From assembly GCA_016124585.1 (NCBI GenBank), contig WGNL01000043.1, positions 1-33,075 on the forward strand: a stretch of 33,075 nucleotides of DNA, read 5' to 3'. The position numbers were made by a program, and so were the translations under genes. This document shows positions 23,280-32,312 of this stretch, in pieces; position 1 is the stretch's first letter; each line of letters begins with the position of its first letter. The notes under the pieces are model-generated. The model was not told where the DNA came from. It searched no databases and saw only the letters and a program-made list of their open reading frames with translations. This DNA is from Bacteroidota bacterium. Its GTDB lineage: Bacteria > Bacteroidota > Bacteroidia > Chitinophagales > Saprospiraceae.

Positions 23280-25670
23280 TTAAGGCTTTAATTGCTTCCG
23301 CTTCTTCGCCTTTTGCATCATGTTCTCCCCCGGCTCGAACTTGTTCTTTTTATAGACCATGAACAGCTTCGGCTCGGTGGGCATGGGGCGGGTGTTGTTC
23401 GATTCGTCCACATCGGCGGTTTCCCGCCAAGGGTCGAGTTTGACGGATTTCACCTCCTTGTTTTTCACAAAAACTTGCGTGAATTTCTGTTCGTTTTTAC
23501 GCCAAATCTCCACGGGGATGCGTTCGATTTCCTTGGTGCCATCGGTGAAAGTCCATTCCAAAATCACGGGCGTCACCAGTCCGCCTTTGTTGCTGAACCG
23601 CAGTTCGTAATAGTTTTTATCACCGAAAAGCTCCTTTTTTTCCTTTTTGGAATACAACTCATCGTAGCGCTTGAGGATGTTCGTTTGCGTGCTGTCCGCA
23701 GTTTCCCAAGGCTTGTAGTTGGTGTAAAAATCAACGAGCGCCGTGTCCTTTTCCACGGGGAATTGCTTCACCTCCTCCCGGTAGCGGGAGGCGGTCAGCG
23801 TCTGGAACGGCTGCTTGATTTTATTGGTGAACGTGTCCACTTTCGGCTCCGGGTTATTCTCCAAATCCACTTTCAGCCACTCAATGCTGTCCAGCGATAC
23901 GTCCACTTTTTCGATGGTAAAAAACCAGCCCCGCCAGAACCAGTCGAGGTCCATGCCGCTGGCGTCTTCCATTGTCCGGAAGAAATCGGCGGGTGTCGGG
24001 TGCTTGAAGGCCCATTTCCGGCAGTATTCCTTGAAGGCGTAATCGAATTGCTCACGCCCCATCACCGTTTCACGAAGGATGTTCAGCGCCGTGGCAGGCT
24101 TCCGGTAGGCATTCGAGAAATAGTCCACGATGTCCTCCGAATTAGTCATGATGGGTTCCAGATTGTCCGGGTCGGAATTCATGTAGTTGGTAATCATATG
24201 CGGCGGGCCTTCGTTGGAGTCATAGTTGTTATCCCATTCCTGCTCCGCAATGTACTGCATGAAAGTGTTGATACCCTCGTCGAACCACGCCCACTGGCGC
24301 TCGTCGGAGTTGATAATCATGGGGAAAAAATTGTGGCCTACTTCGTGGAAAATCACCGTCAGGCAAGCATTCTTGGCGCCTTCGGAATAGGTGCCGTCCT
24401 CCGCTGCACGGCCCGGATTGAAGCAAATCATCGGGTATTCCATGCCGTTCTGCGCCTCCACGCTGAGGGCAGAGGGGTACGGGAACGGGATGGCAAACTT
24501 ACCATAGGTCAAAATTGTGTGCGCCACGGCCTTTGTGCTGTAGCGGTGGTAAATCGGGTAAGATTCCTTCGGATAATAGCTCATCGTCATCACGGGTTTC
24601 CCATCCTGGTTTTTCACCGACATGGCATCCCAGATAAAGCGGCGGCAAGCTGTCCAAGCAAAATCCCGCACATTTTCGGCCTTGTAATGCCAAGTTTTCA
24701 GGTCCTTGGATTTCTTTTTTTTCTCGGTTTTGTTCGCCTCTTCCAGCGTCACGATGTCCACAGGTTCGCTGCTGGCCTGCGCTTTTTTCCAGCGTTGGAG
24801 CTGTTCCGGCGTGAGCGTTTCTTCGTAATTCTGGCAAAGTCCCGTACCGCCCACGATGTAGTCGGAAGGCAAAGTCATTTTCACATCGTAATTGCCAAAA
24901 TTCAGCGCAAACTCGCCAGTGCCCGTGAACTGGTCACTCTGCCAGCCTTCGAAATCCGAATAAACACACATACGGGGAAACCACTGCGTGATGGTGAACA
25001 GGTAGTTTTCATCTTTTTCAAAATACTCGTAGCCACCCCGGCCAAATGTGATATTGTTGATGCGGTCAATGAGCACGTAGCTCCATTCGATATTGAACTC
25101 GAAATCTTGGCCCGGTGCCAGCGGCTGCGGCAGTTCCACCCGCATCACCGTGTTGTCGATGAAATGCTTGAGTGGCTTGCCGACCTTGTCCGTCACCGAC
25201 TTGATTTTATGGCCGTAGTCGGCAAAATACGTCCATGATTCCAGCATTTTCATGGCATTCTCGTTCATGGTTTTGCCCACATCGTGTGGGTGCGAGTGAT
25301 GGAGGTCGTTGTCGGCGGCGTGCTCGTTTTCATCGAGCTGGAGCCAGAGGTAGCGCAGGGTCTGCGGCGAATTGTTGTGATAAGTGAGGTGCTCCTTGCC
25401 CGTCAGTTGGTGCTTGTCCGGGTCGAGCGTCGCTTCGATTTGATAGTCGCAGCGCTGCTGCCAGTAGGCTGGGCCGGGCGAACCATCAGCAGTGCGGTAC
25501 TCGTTCGGGCTGGGCAGCATGGTGCCCAATTGCTCAAAAGCAAAGCCGTGGTTGCTCTTTTTCGGGGCTGTCTCAGCGGGTTTTTCTTTTTCTTGGGCAA
25601 ATGTTGCCGTTGCCGCTAGGCAAAAAAACAAGATCAAAAATTGGCCAAACTTGGTAAGTTTCAAGTTCAT
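23280..25670 (-). CDS. M1 family metallopeptidase, copy B
   Basis: A 796-residue paralogue of copy A with the same order of parts: signal peptide (1-25, ending TFAQ), saddle domain, GMEYP (409-413), zinc site HEVGH (442-446) and Glu465 in WFDEG. It differs in a longer N-terminal Lys/Glu/Pro linker and a more basic C-terminus (MQKAKKRKQLKP). Both copies keep all catalytic residues, so both are probably active. Family members remove N-terminal residues from peptides, here probably in the periplasm. It is the first gene of the minus-strand cluster with HupE-like, DUF6702, M1 copy A and the CxxC gene. Confidence 0.93.
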   Translation of the reverse strand: MNLKLTKFGQFLILFFCLAATATFAQEKEKPAETAPKKSNHGFAFEQLGTMLPSPNEYRTADGSPGPAYWQQRCDYQIEATLDPDKHQLTGKEHLTYHNNSPQTLRYLWLQLDENEHAADNDLHHSHPHDVGKTMNENAMKMLESWTYFADYGHKIKSVTDKVGKPLKHFIDNTVMRVELPQPLAPGQDFEFNIEWSYVLIDRINNITFGRGGYEYFEKDENYLFTITQWFPRMCVYSDFEGWQSDQFTGTGEFALNFGNYDVKMTLPSDYIVGGTGLCQNYEETLTPEQLQRWKKAQASSEPVDIVTLEEANKTEKKKKSKDLKTWHYKAENVRDFAWTACRRFIWDAMSVKNQDGKPVMTMSYYPKESYPIYHRYSTKAVAHTILTYGKFAIPFPYPSALSVEAQNGMEYPMICFNPGRAAEDGTYSEGAKNACLTVIFHEVGHNFFPMIINSDERQWAWFDEGINTFMQYIAEQEWDNNYDSNEGPPHMITNYMNSDPDNLEPIMTNSEDIVDYFSNAYRKPATALNILRETVMGREQFDYAFKEYCRKWAFKHPTPADFFRTMEDASGMDLDWFWRGWFFTIEKVDVSLDSIEWLKVDLENNPEPKVDTFTNKIKQPFQTLTASRYREEVKQFPVEKDTALVDFYTNYKPWETADSTQTNILKRYDELYSKKEKKELFGDKNYYELRFSNKGGLVTPVILEWTFTDGTKEIERIPVEIWRKNEQKFTQVFVKNKEVKSVKLDPWRETADVDESNNTRPMPTEPKLFMVYKKNKFEPGENMMQKAKKRKQLKP

Positions 25671-25700
25671 GTCTAAAGTTGATTAGTGAGAAATAAAGTT

Positions 25701-25709
25701 GCGAAGGTA
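25701..25709 (-). promoter_or_regulatory. Putative -7 element of M1 copy B
   Basis: TACCTTCGC on the minus strand, 30 bases before the ATG, is identical to the element before M1 copy A. No TTG is visible at the -33 position. It was probably carried along in the gene duplication. Confidence 0.35.
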
Positions 25710-25851
25710 AAGATTGAGCCTAACTGAAAGGGATGCATCTGCATCATTGATTTGTCATTTGTGAGGCCAATTAGATGAACAGGCATTAGTGGCCAACGTT
25801 TTACTCTCGAAATGCACCTGACCTTAATTTCTTCACCAAAAAAATGTCACC

Positions 25852-26100
25852 ATGCCAAATAAAAGAATGAATTCCATCAAGGATATTCCCAAATATGAAG
25901 CCCTTCGGGAACATGGAATGAGCAAGCAAAAAGCGGCTCGCATCGCCAATACGCCCGACGCTAGCAGCCGAGGCGGCAAAGCCAGTAACCTGGAAGACCG
26001 AACGAAGCAGGAATTGATGGACGAGGCGAGAAAAATCGGCATCGATGGCCGAAGCAAGATGAAGAAGGATGAGTTGATTTACGCCATCCGGCATAATTGA
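25852..26100 (+). CDS. Small Rho-N/DUF7218-like protein
   Basis: An 82-residue basic cytoplasmic protein. The N-terminal half, YEALREHGMSKQKAARIANTP, followed by SSRGGKA, is the pattern of small bacterial DUF7218-type proteins. The C-terminal half, RTKQELMDEARKIGIDGRSKMKKDELIYAIRHN, is a Rho termination factor N-terminal (SAP-like) helix-extended-loop-helix fold, known to bind nucleic acid. Such proteins are often stress-induced, but nothing here shows that. It stands alone, divergent from M1 copy B, and ends at a bidirectional terminator. Confidence 0.85.
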   Translation: MPNKRMNSIKDIPKYEALREHGMSKQKAARIANTPDASSRGGKASNLEDRTKQELMDEARKIGIDGRSKMKKDELIYAIRHN

Positions 26101-26108
26101 GAAAATGA

Positions 26109-26147
26109 AAAAGCGGCTTCAATCTACTAGTTTGAAGCCGCTTTTTT
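26109..26147. terminator. Bidirectional terminator
   Basis: AAAAGCGGCTTCAA and TTGAAGCCGCTTTT pair perfectly around a 9-base loop, with an A-run before and a T-run after. It lies between convergent genes ending at 26100 and 26163. Confidence 0.88.
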
Positions 26148-26162
26148 ACCATGTAAAATAGT

Positions 26163-26873
26163 TTATCTGTTCACGGAAAACGGCACACTGAACCGCTCCG
26201 CATCGCCCATTTTCACCGAAATCCAGTAATTGCCAACGGCCAAATCGGTAGCATCCAATTGCAACTGGCCTTCCCAAGCGCCTACTTCCCGTTTGCTCAT
26301 GCGCTGGCCATTTTTGTTGAAAATCTCAACACTGGCAGCCAAGCCGTCAGCGTCTTTTATTTTTAGGAAAAAATCATTGCTGGCTGGGTTTGGATAAACG
26401 TTGGCCTCGTATGCAGCTTCCTTTATCGGCCACTTGACGACTGGTTGCTCCACGACAGGTTCATCAATATCCAAGTTGCTTTTTACCTCCCCTTTGATGT
26501 AGAGGATGGATTGCACTGGGTCTGTATTGGCGGTGATGGTTACCTGTTTTACTTGAGCACCTGACTTTCCTTTCGAATCAAATTCCACCACGATGGCACC
26601 CGATTCGCCCGTTTCGATGGGGTCTTTTGGCCAACTTGGCACGGTGCAACCACAGCTTCCACGGGCGTTAGTGAGCAGCAACGGCTCGTCGCCCGTGTTG
26701 GTGAAGCGGAAAACGTGCTGGACTTTGTCGCCAGCGTTGACGGTGCCGAAGTGGAATTCGGTTTCATCAAATTGGATAGTCGAAGTGGCGAAAATGGCAT
26801 TAGAGGATTCCTGCGCTTGGGCGTTAAATCCAATGAAAAATGCCAAACTGAAGAGCATAAACTTGTTTTTCAT
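26163..26873 (-). CDS. DUF1573 protein with T9SS sorting domain
   Basis: A 236-residue exported protein. It has a signal peptide (1-21, ending AQAQ), then a DUF1573 domain (about 33-130: FDETEFHFGTVNAGDK, FRFTNTGDEPLLLTNARGSCGC with Cys74/Cys76, VVEFDSKGKSG, TITANTDP). A short linker precedes a type A T9SS C-terminal sorting domain (about 157-236: VYPNPAS... ATDLAVGNYWISVKM). DUF1573 is an Ig-like fold of unknown role, abundant in Bacteroidota. The ATG at 26873 was chosen because it begins the signal peptide; the frame is open 75 bases further upstream. The 244 bases upstream (26874-27117) hold nothing that I can support. Confidence 0.9.
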   Translation of the reverse strand: MKNKFMLFSLAFFIGFNAQAQESSNAIFATSTIQFDETEFHFGTVNAGDKVQHVFRFTNTGDEPLLLTNARGSCGCTVPSWPKDPIETGESGAIVVEFDSKGKSGAQVKQVTITANTDPVQSILYIKGEVKSNLDIDEPVVEQPVVKWPIKEAAYEANVYPNPASNDFFLKIKDADGLAASVEIFNKNGQRMSKREVGAWEGQLQLDATDLAVGNYWISVKMGDAERFSVPFSVNR

Positions 26874-27117
26874 GTGATTGAGAATTAATGGTGAACGATG
26901 CTTTTTATTGATTAATGAGGAAATTGGATGAAAGTAACAGGGTTTCAAAAAGATGATTTCGACAGTGTTTTGGTTGGGTATTCACAAAAATGACCATTAT
27001 TTATTTTGCCCTGCAATGATAATCCAATGCAGTAAATACTCGTCTTCAAGATTGAGCAAGCGAGGCTTTTACGTTAGCAAGCGTCAGATTGGCGGTTTAA
27101 TTCCGTTAAAACAAGTC

Positions 27118-27999
27118 TTATTTTCGGAACCGTTTTTTGCCCAAATTAAAATACGTCCCCACCGCCACGTACTTTTCAAAGGCAATCAAGGTATGGTCAG
27201 CCCGCTTTGGCGCTGCGTTTTCGATGAGCACATCAGGGATAGTCATGTAGGCCGCCTTGAATTCCGTGGCAATGAAAAAGCGCTTGAAAATATCGAACCT
27301 CGGCCCCGTTTTGGCGGCCAGTGAGAATCCCGCCACATGGAAATCGTTGTCAATGCCGTCGCCCATGAGGTGTACCTCGGTCTTCGTCACCACCCAAATG
27401 CCGCCGAGGCCGATGTTCCATTTCAACTTGAAATTGCCGCTACGGGAGACGGCGACCGGCTGCAAATATTCAAAATCGAGGGTTATCAGGTTCAACCCAT
27501 TCGTATGCTCGAATTGCACAAAGTCCTCGGACAGCGTAATGGAATCCAGCAGGTATGCGCCCGCATATTTCGAAGAAATGCGCTCGGAAATGACGCCGGA
27601 CATCCGCACCCGCTGGCCCTGCTTCACCACATATTTCATGTGATCTAGTCCGCCGGAAATCACCCAGCTATCGTTCATGAAATAGCCCAGGCGATAATTG
27701 TACTGCGGAATGGAAAAGTTGGCTGGCTTCAGGTAATTGCCGGCCGTGAACTTACTCTGGCGGTCGGTGCCTTTCACATCAAAGAGCGTGAAATCATAAT
27801 CCGGCGAGGAAAAATGAATGTCGGAGCGGAGGTATTTGGAGCGGTTATAACCCCAGTAAAGGAAGAATTTGCCTTTGTTTTCTTGGTTTTTGGTGAGTTT
27901 TGGGAAGAAGGTAAAACCGGAAGGCGTGACAAGTTGTGCGTCAATATCTGCAAGGCAAATCACTGCTAAGATTAAGGTAAAAATTGGGCGAAGGTGCAT
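27118..27999 (-). CDS. Outer-membrane beta-barrel-like protein
   Basis: A 293-residue protein with a signal peptide (MHLRPIFTLILAVICLADIDAQ). It is followed by many alternating strands rich in Tyr, Phe and Gly (GKFFLYWGYNRSKYLRSD, YNYRLGYFMNDSWVISGGLDHMKYVV, FFIATEFKAAYMTIPDV) and the ending AVGTYFNLGKKRFRK. This is the look of a Bacteroidota 8-10-strand barrel. The start is ATG 27999, because the longer frame to 28041 opens with TTG and lacks a signal peptide. It is probably monocistronic. Function unknown; I cannot tell whether it works with any neighbour. Confidence 0.75.
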   Translation of the reverse strand: MHLRPIFTLILAVICLADIDAQLVTPSGFTFFPKLTKNQENKGKFFLYWGYNRSKYLRSDIHFSSPDYDFTLFDVKGTDRQSKFTAGNYLKPANFSIPQYNYRLGYFMNDSWVISGGLDHMKYVVKQGQRVRMSGVISERISSKYAGAYLLDSITLSEDFVQFEHTNGLNLITLDFEYLQPVAVSRSGNFKLKWNIGLGGIWVVTKTEVHLMGDGIDNDFHVAGFSLAAKTGPRFDIFKRFFIATEFKAAYMTIPDVLIENAAPKRADHTLIAFEKYVAVGTYFNLGKKRFRK

Positions 28000-28181
28000 G
28001 TTGAAATTTATTGAGAGATTTTTACGAACTGCAATTTGCAACGTTTTTTAGAAAAAAGTAAACACAAACAAATAGTGTCAAAATATTCGACTTAGAAGCG
28101 ATTTTTGCAAAAGACAATTTCAAAATTATTAGCTATGCCTATTATTTTTTGAAAATGTTGAAAAATTTTAAAAACAAATTG

Positions 28182-28213
28182 TTGTTTTTAAAATTCCCCT
28201 GCGCTACCTTTGC
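28182..28213 (+). promoter_or_regulatory. umuD: Promoter of umuDC
   Basis: TTG (28182-28184), a 20-base spacer and TACCTTTGC (28205-28213) match the Bacteroidota promoter. The overlapping AACAAATTGTT dyad at 28174-28184 could be an operator, since umuDC is damage-induced in many bacteria, but I see no canonical LexA box. The predicted leader is about 240 bases and would include the whole structured element at 28290-28452. Confidence 0.55.
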
Positions 28214-28289
28214 CCGCACACTTCCCCCACACTCGCCCGACATATTTCTGAGTTACTGGCTTTCATTTTTTAAACATACTGTAAAACTC

Positions 28290-28452
28290 AGACTGTGTTC
28301 AGGTTTTGGGTTTCGAGTGGAAAATTGTCAATTTTTCGATGATACAAGGCGGAAAATTGGGAGCCTAGCTGGGCTAAGCGACCAATTTTTCAACGAAGTA
28401 GCATCGAAATAGAGGCGATTTTACGCCGGAAGCCAAAGCCTGAACACAGTCT
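28290..28452. repeat. 163-bp multibranch inverted-repeat element before umuD
   Basis: Outer arms 28290-28309 (AGACTGTGTTCAGGTTTTGG) and 28433-28452 pair at all 20 positions with one G-T wobble, then after a mismatch at four more. Inside, 28334-28345 pairs with 28398-28409 (11 of 12), 28351-28360 pairs with 28382-28391 (10 pairs, one a wobble), and GGCG/CGCC forms a small hairpin (28414-28427). The whole folds as a stalk with at least two branches. It could be a MITE-like transposon remnant or a structured RNA leader. No target duplication is visible. Confidence 0.82.
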
Positions 28453-28464
28453 TAATGATTGGAT

Positions 28465-28908
28465 ATGCAGACTTATGCTGAAGGGATTTCTATTGTCCAA
28501 TTTGACCTGACACAGCTTGCCAACTGTGATATTTCATGGTTCGATGGGGGCATTTCCGCAGGCTTCCCCTCCCCTGCCACCGACTACATGGAGCAGGGCA
28601 TTGACCTGCACCGAGAGCTTATCAAGAACCCATCTTCCACTTTTTTCTGCCGGGTCGAGGGCAATTCGATGGAGGGCGACGGCATCTGCGACGGCGACAT
28701 CATCATCGTGGACAAGTCGCTCCCGGCCAAGGATGGTAAGCTCGTGGTCTGCTTTCTCGACGGCGGTTTTGTCCTGAAAAGACTGAAAATAACAGGCAAA
28801 TCGGTGTACCTGCTACCTTCCAACCCCCGCTACCCTGTGCTAAACGTGACCGATGAAAACGACTTCCGCATCTGGGGCATTGTCACCTGCGTCATCAGTA
28901 AAAAATGA
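28465..28908 (+). CDS. umuD: UmuD-like S24 peptidase, polymerase V accessory subunit
   Basis: A 147-residue self-cleaving protein. Catalytic Ser68 is in [14 protein letters not shown] and Lys105 in GGFVLKRL, spaced 37 residues apart as in E. coli UmuD (Ser60/Lys97). The cleavage site is Ala32-Gly33 in [11 protein letters not shown], where E. coli has Cys-Gly. There is no DNA-binding domain, so it is UmuD rather than LexA. After cleavage UmuD' would join UmuC to form a translesion polymerase. I chose the ATG at 28465; a TTG two codons earlier (28459) is possible. Its stop overlaps the umuC start (ATGA). A palindromic element ends 12 bases before the start codon. Confidence 0.92.
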   Translation: MQTYAEGISIVQFDLTQLANCDISWFDGGISAGFPSPATDYMEQGIDLHRELIKNPSSTFFCRVEGNSMEGDGICDGDIIIVDKSLPAKDGKLVVCFLDGGFVLKRLKITGKSVYLLPSNPRYPVLNVTDENDFRIWGIVTCVISKK

Positions 28909-30170
28909 TAGGACTTATTGACTGCAACAATTTTTACGTGTCGTGCGAGCGGGTGTTCAATCCCTCGCTGGAAGGCAAACCCGTCGTCGTGTTGAGCAAC
29001 AACGATGGCTGTATCATTTCCCGCAGTGACGAGGCGAAAGCACTCGGCGTACCGATGGGTGTACCAGTACATGAGGTGAAGTACCTGTTGGAAAAGCACA
29101 AAGTCGTCATGCATTCTTCCAATTACCCGCTCTATGGCGACATGTCGAATCGTGTAGTAGCCATTTTGCAAGAATTGGTATCTGAACTGGAGATTTATTC
29201 GATTGATGAAATGTTCCTTGATTTTTCGGGATTCAAGAAGGCACAACTGACTGATTTGGCTCGACAGGTGGTGAAGCAGGTTCACAAAAATACAGGCATA
29301 CCAGTTTCGCTGGGCATTGCTCCGACAAAGGCACTTGCCAAAGCAGCAAACCGCATTGCCCGAAAAGAATTCCCGAAGGAAAGGTTCTTTAAGATAAATG
29401 AAAACGAACAGGAAATTGCAAACGTACTGCGCAATTTCCCTGTGGAGAGCATCTGGGGGATAGGAAGGAGATATGCTCCTTTTTTTAAAAAGCACCATAT
29501 TGAAACAGCGCTCCAGTTCATCCAAGCGCCCGAAGGCTGGATACGTGCCTCAATGGGCGTCACGGGCGTCCGCCTCTGGCGGGAGATGCAGGGTATGCCG
29601 TCCGATATGCTCGACCCAGACACCTTGCCCAAGAAGAACATCTGTACGTCAAGGTCGTTTGGAGAGCTGCTCACGGATTATACACTCATTGAGCAGGCAG
29701 TGGCTAGTTTCGCCGTCCGTTGTGCTGAGAAACTGCGGAGGCAGGGTAGTTGCGCCGGAATTCTCAACGTCTCGTTGCACACCAACCCTTCCCGCAAGGA
29801 TTTGCCACAATACCATAATAGCGCCACCATGCGCTTGGCCGTTGCCTCCAATAGCTCCATTGTGTTGGCACAACAAGCAATACGGGGATTGAAAGCCATT
29901 TTCAAGGAGGGTTATCGGTACAAAAAAGCAGGAGTCATCGTGTCAGAACTTGTCCCGAAAGATAGGGTGCAGGCCACACTTTTCAGTGACGACCAACCAG
30001 AAAAGCACGCCCAACTCATGGCTGTCATGGATGCCATGAACCTCAAGCATGGCATGGACAAAGTACGGTTACTGAGCCAAGGCTACGACCGCCGCTGGAA
30101 ATCCAAGCAGGAAAGGCTGTCGCAGGGTTTTACGACGAATATGCGGGAGGTGGTGATATTAAAAATATAA
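28905..30170 (+). CDS. umuC: UmuC, Y-family DNA polymerase V catalytic subunit
   Basis: A 421-residue error-prone DNA polymerase. Catalytic acidic residues are Asp6 ([12 protein letters not shown]) and Asp101-Glu102 ([10 protein letters not shown]), with the fingers motif [18 protein letters not shown] helix-hairpin-helix-type segment ([15 protein letters not shown]) and the little-finger region follow, and the C-terminal UmuC domain ([11 protein letters not shown]...) is present. Full length for the family. It is translationally coupled to umuD by a 4-base overlap. The following 141 bases to the convergent gene show no clear terminator. Confidence 0.95.
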   Translation: MIGLIDCNNFYVSCERVFNPSLEGKPVVVLSNNDGCIISRSDEAKALGVPMGVPVHEVKYLLEKHKVVMHSSNYPLYGDMSNRVVAILQELVSELEIYSIDEMFLDFSGFKKAQLTDLARQVVKQVHKNTGIPVSLGIAPTKALAKAANRIARKEFPKERFFKINENEQEIANVLRNFPVESIWGIGRRYAPFFKKHHIETALQFIQAPEGWIRASMGVTGVRLWREMQGMPSDMLDPDTLPKKNICTSRSFGELLTDYTLIEQAVASFAVRCAEKLRRQGSCAGILNVSLHTNPSRKDLPQYHNSATMRLAVASNSSIVLAQQAIRGLKAIFKEGYRYKKAGVIVSELVPKDRVQATLFSDDQPEKHAQLMAVMDAMNLKHGMDKVRLLSQGYDRRWKSKQERLSQGFTTNMREVVILKI

Positions 30171-30311
30171 TTGGCTCCAAGGAAAGTAATGAGCTTATAT
30201 GTGTATTTAATGGGTTAAATGTGGGTTGCGATGATAGGATTAATAATTCATTTCATTGAAACGCAGAAAAAATCAACATAAAACTTTAGCGATTACTTTC
30301 TTAAAGTCATT

Positions 30312-31874
30312 TCATGGAAAACTAAATATCTCATGCTCAGCCCTTTCTGGTGCGAACATGACAGCTTCGGCATTTTCAGCGTAGATATAGTATTGAATTG
30401 GATTATTGCCAGCAGGCAATTCTACACCGTATACACCATCCTTTGGTTGACCGTCAGCATGTTGGCCATCGTCAAACATGGGCGATTTTTCAAACCGATT
30501 TCCATTTGAATTCCGCCATGCGACCCAGGCTTTATTGCAATTTCTCACGGTAGCGGTCACCAATACTTTTTGGCCATCCTCAGCAGCATTGGCAGCGATG
30601 CCTGAAATAGCAGGTGGCAGTTTTTTGTAATCCTTATGGCTTTGCAAAAAAGCTGTGCGGGCATCCATTAATTCGGTGATACCGGGATATGGGAACGGGG
30701 CGGGGGTCATAGCTGTGTAGGTATCATGCAGGTTTTGCTCGAAAGCCTCAATATCATAAACCCAGTTGGTGTCTTGTCGGACGGCATCGGCCACGAGGTC
30801 ATGTAATTTTTGCGCCTCCGATTTGTACCAACCATTGGCGAAGTTTTCCTTCAATATGGTGCGGCAATGGGCGAAATATATCTTGCGGTAAGTGGGGTTT
30901 TTCAGGACAAGATTAATGAGCGGATAGCGCTCGTCGTTCAGTTTTGAGAGTGGGTCATAGTCAGGCTGCATGGTCAAATTATTGGGTTTGCCAAGCCCAT
31001 CGAAGGCTAGGTTTAAATCCCAAAGTACAAAATGGAATCGCTTTGTGGCATCTTGAATCAGGTAGAAGTTTTGTTGAAAATCATTGTAGCTGTCGAGGTT
31101 GAGTAGTACGTTGTTGAAGGCCAGCATCCAGATGGCGGCGTCCATATCGAGCACGAATTCGATGTTTTCGGGGTGGAGTTTCAGGGTCTTGGTGAGCTTC
31201 ATCAGCGGCTCCCAGCTTTCGCCGTTGTCGAGTTCGTAGCCTTTTTCGTATTCCGAGGGGTCATCGCCCCAATATTCCAGCGAGGAGCGCTTGCCTGCGA
31301 AGGGGCCGAGCGGGGAATTGCCCTTCACCACCACACTGTTTTTGTCGGAACCAAGGTAACGTTCCCCAAATTTCCAATCCACATCCTCCGTACTGCCGAA
31401 CAGACCGTAATAAGCTCCATTGACATAAACCTGCGCATAGTTGGACTGCGGGGCAACCATGTATTTTCTCGCAATTTCATACGCCAACACCTCCCGAATC
31501 CAAGAGGGGTCGAGGTTGCCGCTGGCCAGTTTCAAGGTCTCATAGCCCTGATAGTCGGCTTTTTTGACTCTATAGTCCAATTTGATGTTCAGCGGATTTT
31601 TCTGCATTTTCTGCTTGTAGGAACTGAAGCCTTTGAAACGAACCCCAACACTATCGAATCGCACACCGTTCACTTTAGCGTTGCCCATGTGGCGATCGCC
31701 ATTGCCCAGCGAATGCAGGTAATGCATCGGGTATTGCCAGTCTTCTTCCACGAATTTTAGCTGGATTTGGGTGATGTGGTAGGGATTGTAGAGGTTGGGG
31801 AAGGACTCTTGCGCCTGACAAGACAAAGCATATAGCGTTAAAAGGAGAAAGGGGAGGAGTTGGAGTTTTTTCAT
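30312..31874 (-). CDS. CotH kinase family protein
   Basis: A 520-residue exported protein. The signal (1-19) ends in YALSC-QAQ, so it may be a lipoprotein (Cys19) or cleaved after AQ. The CotH core is recognisable: RFKGFSSYKQKMQKNPLNIKLDY, LKLASGNLDPSWIREVLAYEIARK, AQVYVNGAYYGLFGSTEDVD with KFGERYLG, and the acidic LWDLNLAFDG that in CotH kinases holds the metal-binding residues. The C-terminal part (about 425-518) is a beta domain ending PIQYYIYAENAEAVMFAPERAEHEIFSFP. CotH proteins are atypical protein kinases on the spore coat; roles in Bacteroidota are unclear. ATG 31874 is used because the frame's first codon at 31880 is TTG. Confidence 0.85.
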   Translation of the reverse strand: MKKLQLLPFLLLTLYALSCQAQESFPNLYNPYHITQIQLKFVEEDWQYPMHYLHSLGNGDRHMGNAKVNGVRFDSVGVRFKGFSSYKQKMQKNPLNIKLDYRVKKADYQGYETLKLASGNLDPSWIREVLAYEIARKYMVAPQSNYAQVYVNGAYYGLFGSTEDVDWKFGERYLGSDKNSVVVKGNSPLGPFAGKRSSLEYWGDDPSEYEKGYELDNGESWEPLMKLTKTLKLHPENIEFVLDMDAAIWMLAFNNVLLNLDSYNDFQQNFYLIQDATKRFHFVLWDLNLAFDGLGKPNNLTMQPDYDPLSKLNDERYPLINLVLKNPTYRKIYFAHCRTILKENFANGWYKSEAQKLHDLVADAVRQDTNWVYDIEAFEQNLHDTYTAMTPAPFPYPGITELMDARTAFLQSHKDYKKLPPAISGIAANAAEDGQKVLVTATVRNCNKAWVAWRNSNGNRFEKSPMFDDGQHADGQPKDGVYGVELPAGNNPIQYYIYAENAEAVMFAPERAEHEIFSFP

Positions 31875-31908
31875 GTTCAATTTGGAGATAAAAGGTGTTG
31901 AATATTGA

Positions 31909-31916
31909 CAAAGATA
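31909..31916 (-). promoter_or_regulatory. Putative -7 element of the CotH gene
   Basis: TATCTTTG on the minus strand fits TAnnTTTG, 35 bases before the ATG. No TTG is seen at -33. Confidence 0.35.
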
Positions 31917-31973
31917 CCTTTTCAGGCGGCATAGTGGAAATCGAAGCGATAGCTTCTGGTAATTATTGTTATC

Positions 31974-32312
31974 TCAAAGTTGCTCTAAAATAACTTCTAT
32001 TTCATGCACTAATTCTGGAATATTCTCTTTTGCAGTTTTCCAAACTGTTTCCAAATCCACGTCAAAATAATCATGAACGAGCTTATCTCTCATGCCAGCG
32101 ATGGCTCGCCACGGCACATTAGGGAAACGCTCCCGCAATGACATATCCAATCGTTTAGTCGCCTCACCTGCTATCTCAATCTTGCGAATAACGGCATCCT
32201 GCTTCTGCTCGTCCGCCATGAAAGCATCGTACCCAATACCATCAAGGTATTCGACGACCTTGGTCAAACTTTGCAGAATGTGGTCCAGATATATGCGATT
32301 GTCTTTCTTCAT
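31974..32312 (-). CDS. hepT: HepT-like HEPN-domain RNase toxin
   Basis: A 112-residue, all-helical HEPN protein (DUF86). The RNase motif RX4HXY is present as Arg75, His80 and Tyr82 in [11 protein letters not shown]. The length is typical of HepT. HepT cleaves RNA (tRNA in characterised systems) and is silenced by its partner MntA, which adds AMP to the motif tyrosine. Its start overlaps the mntA stop by 4 bases (ATGA), the usual order antitoxin then toxin. All active residues are intact, so the module is probably functional. Confidence 0.9.
   Translation of the reverse strand: MKKDNRIYLDHILQSLTKVVEYLDGIGYDAFMADEQKQDAVIRKIEIAGEATKRLDMSLRERFPNVPWRAIAGMRDKLVHDYFDVDLETVWKTAKENIPELVHEIEVILEQL

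Noticed and set aside
23292-25238. 648-codon plus-strand open frame opposite M1 copy B
   Set aside because: It is the antisense shadow of a GC-richer gene; the minus strand carries the zinc site, signal peptide and a paralogue.
28149-28412. 87-codon open frame before umuD
   Set aside because: It runs through the inverted-repeat element and its promoter, and its apparent peptide is explained by the palindromic DNA.
28465-28908. LexA repressor
   Set aside because: The S24 peptidase part is present but there is no N-terminal winged helix, and the gene is coupled to umuC.
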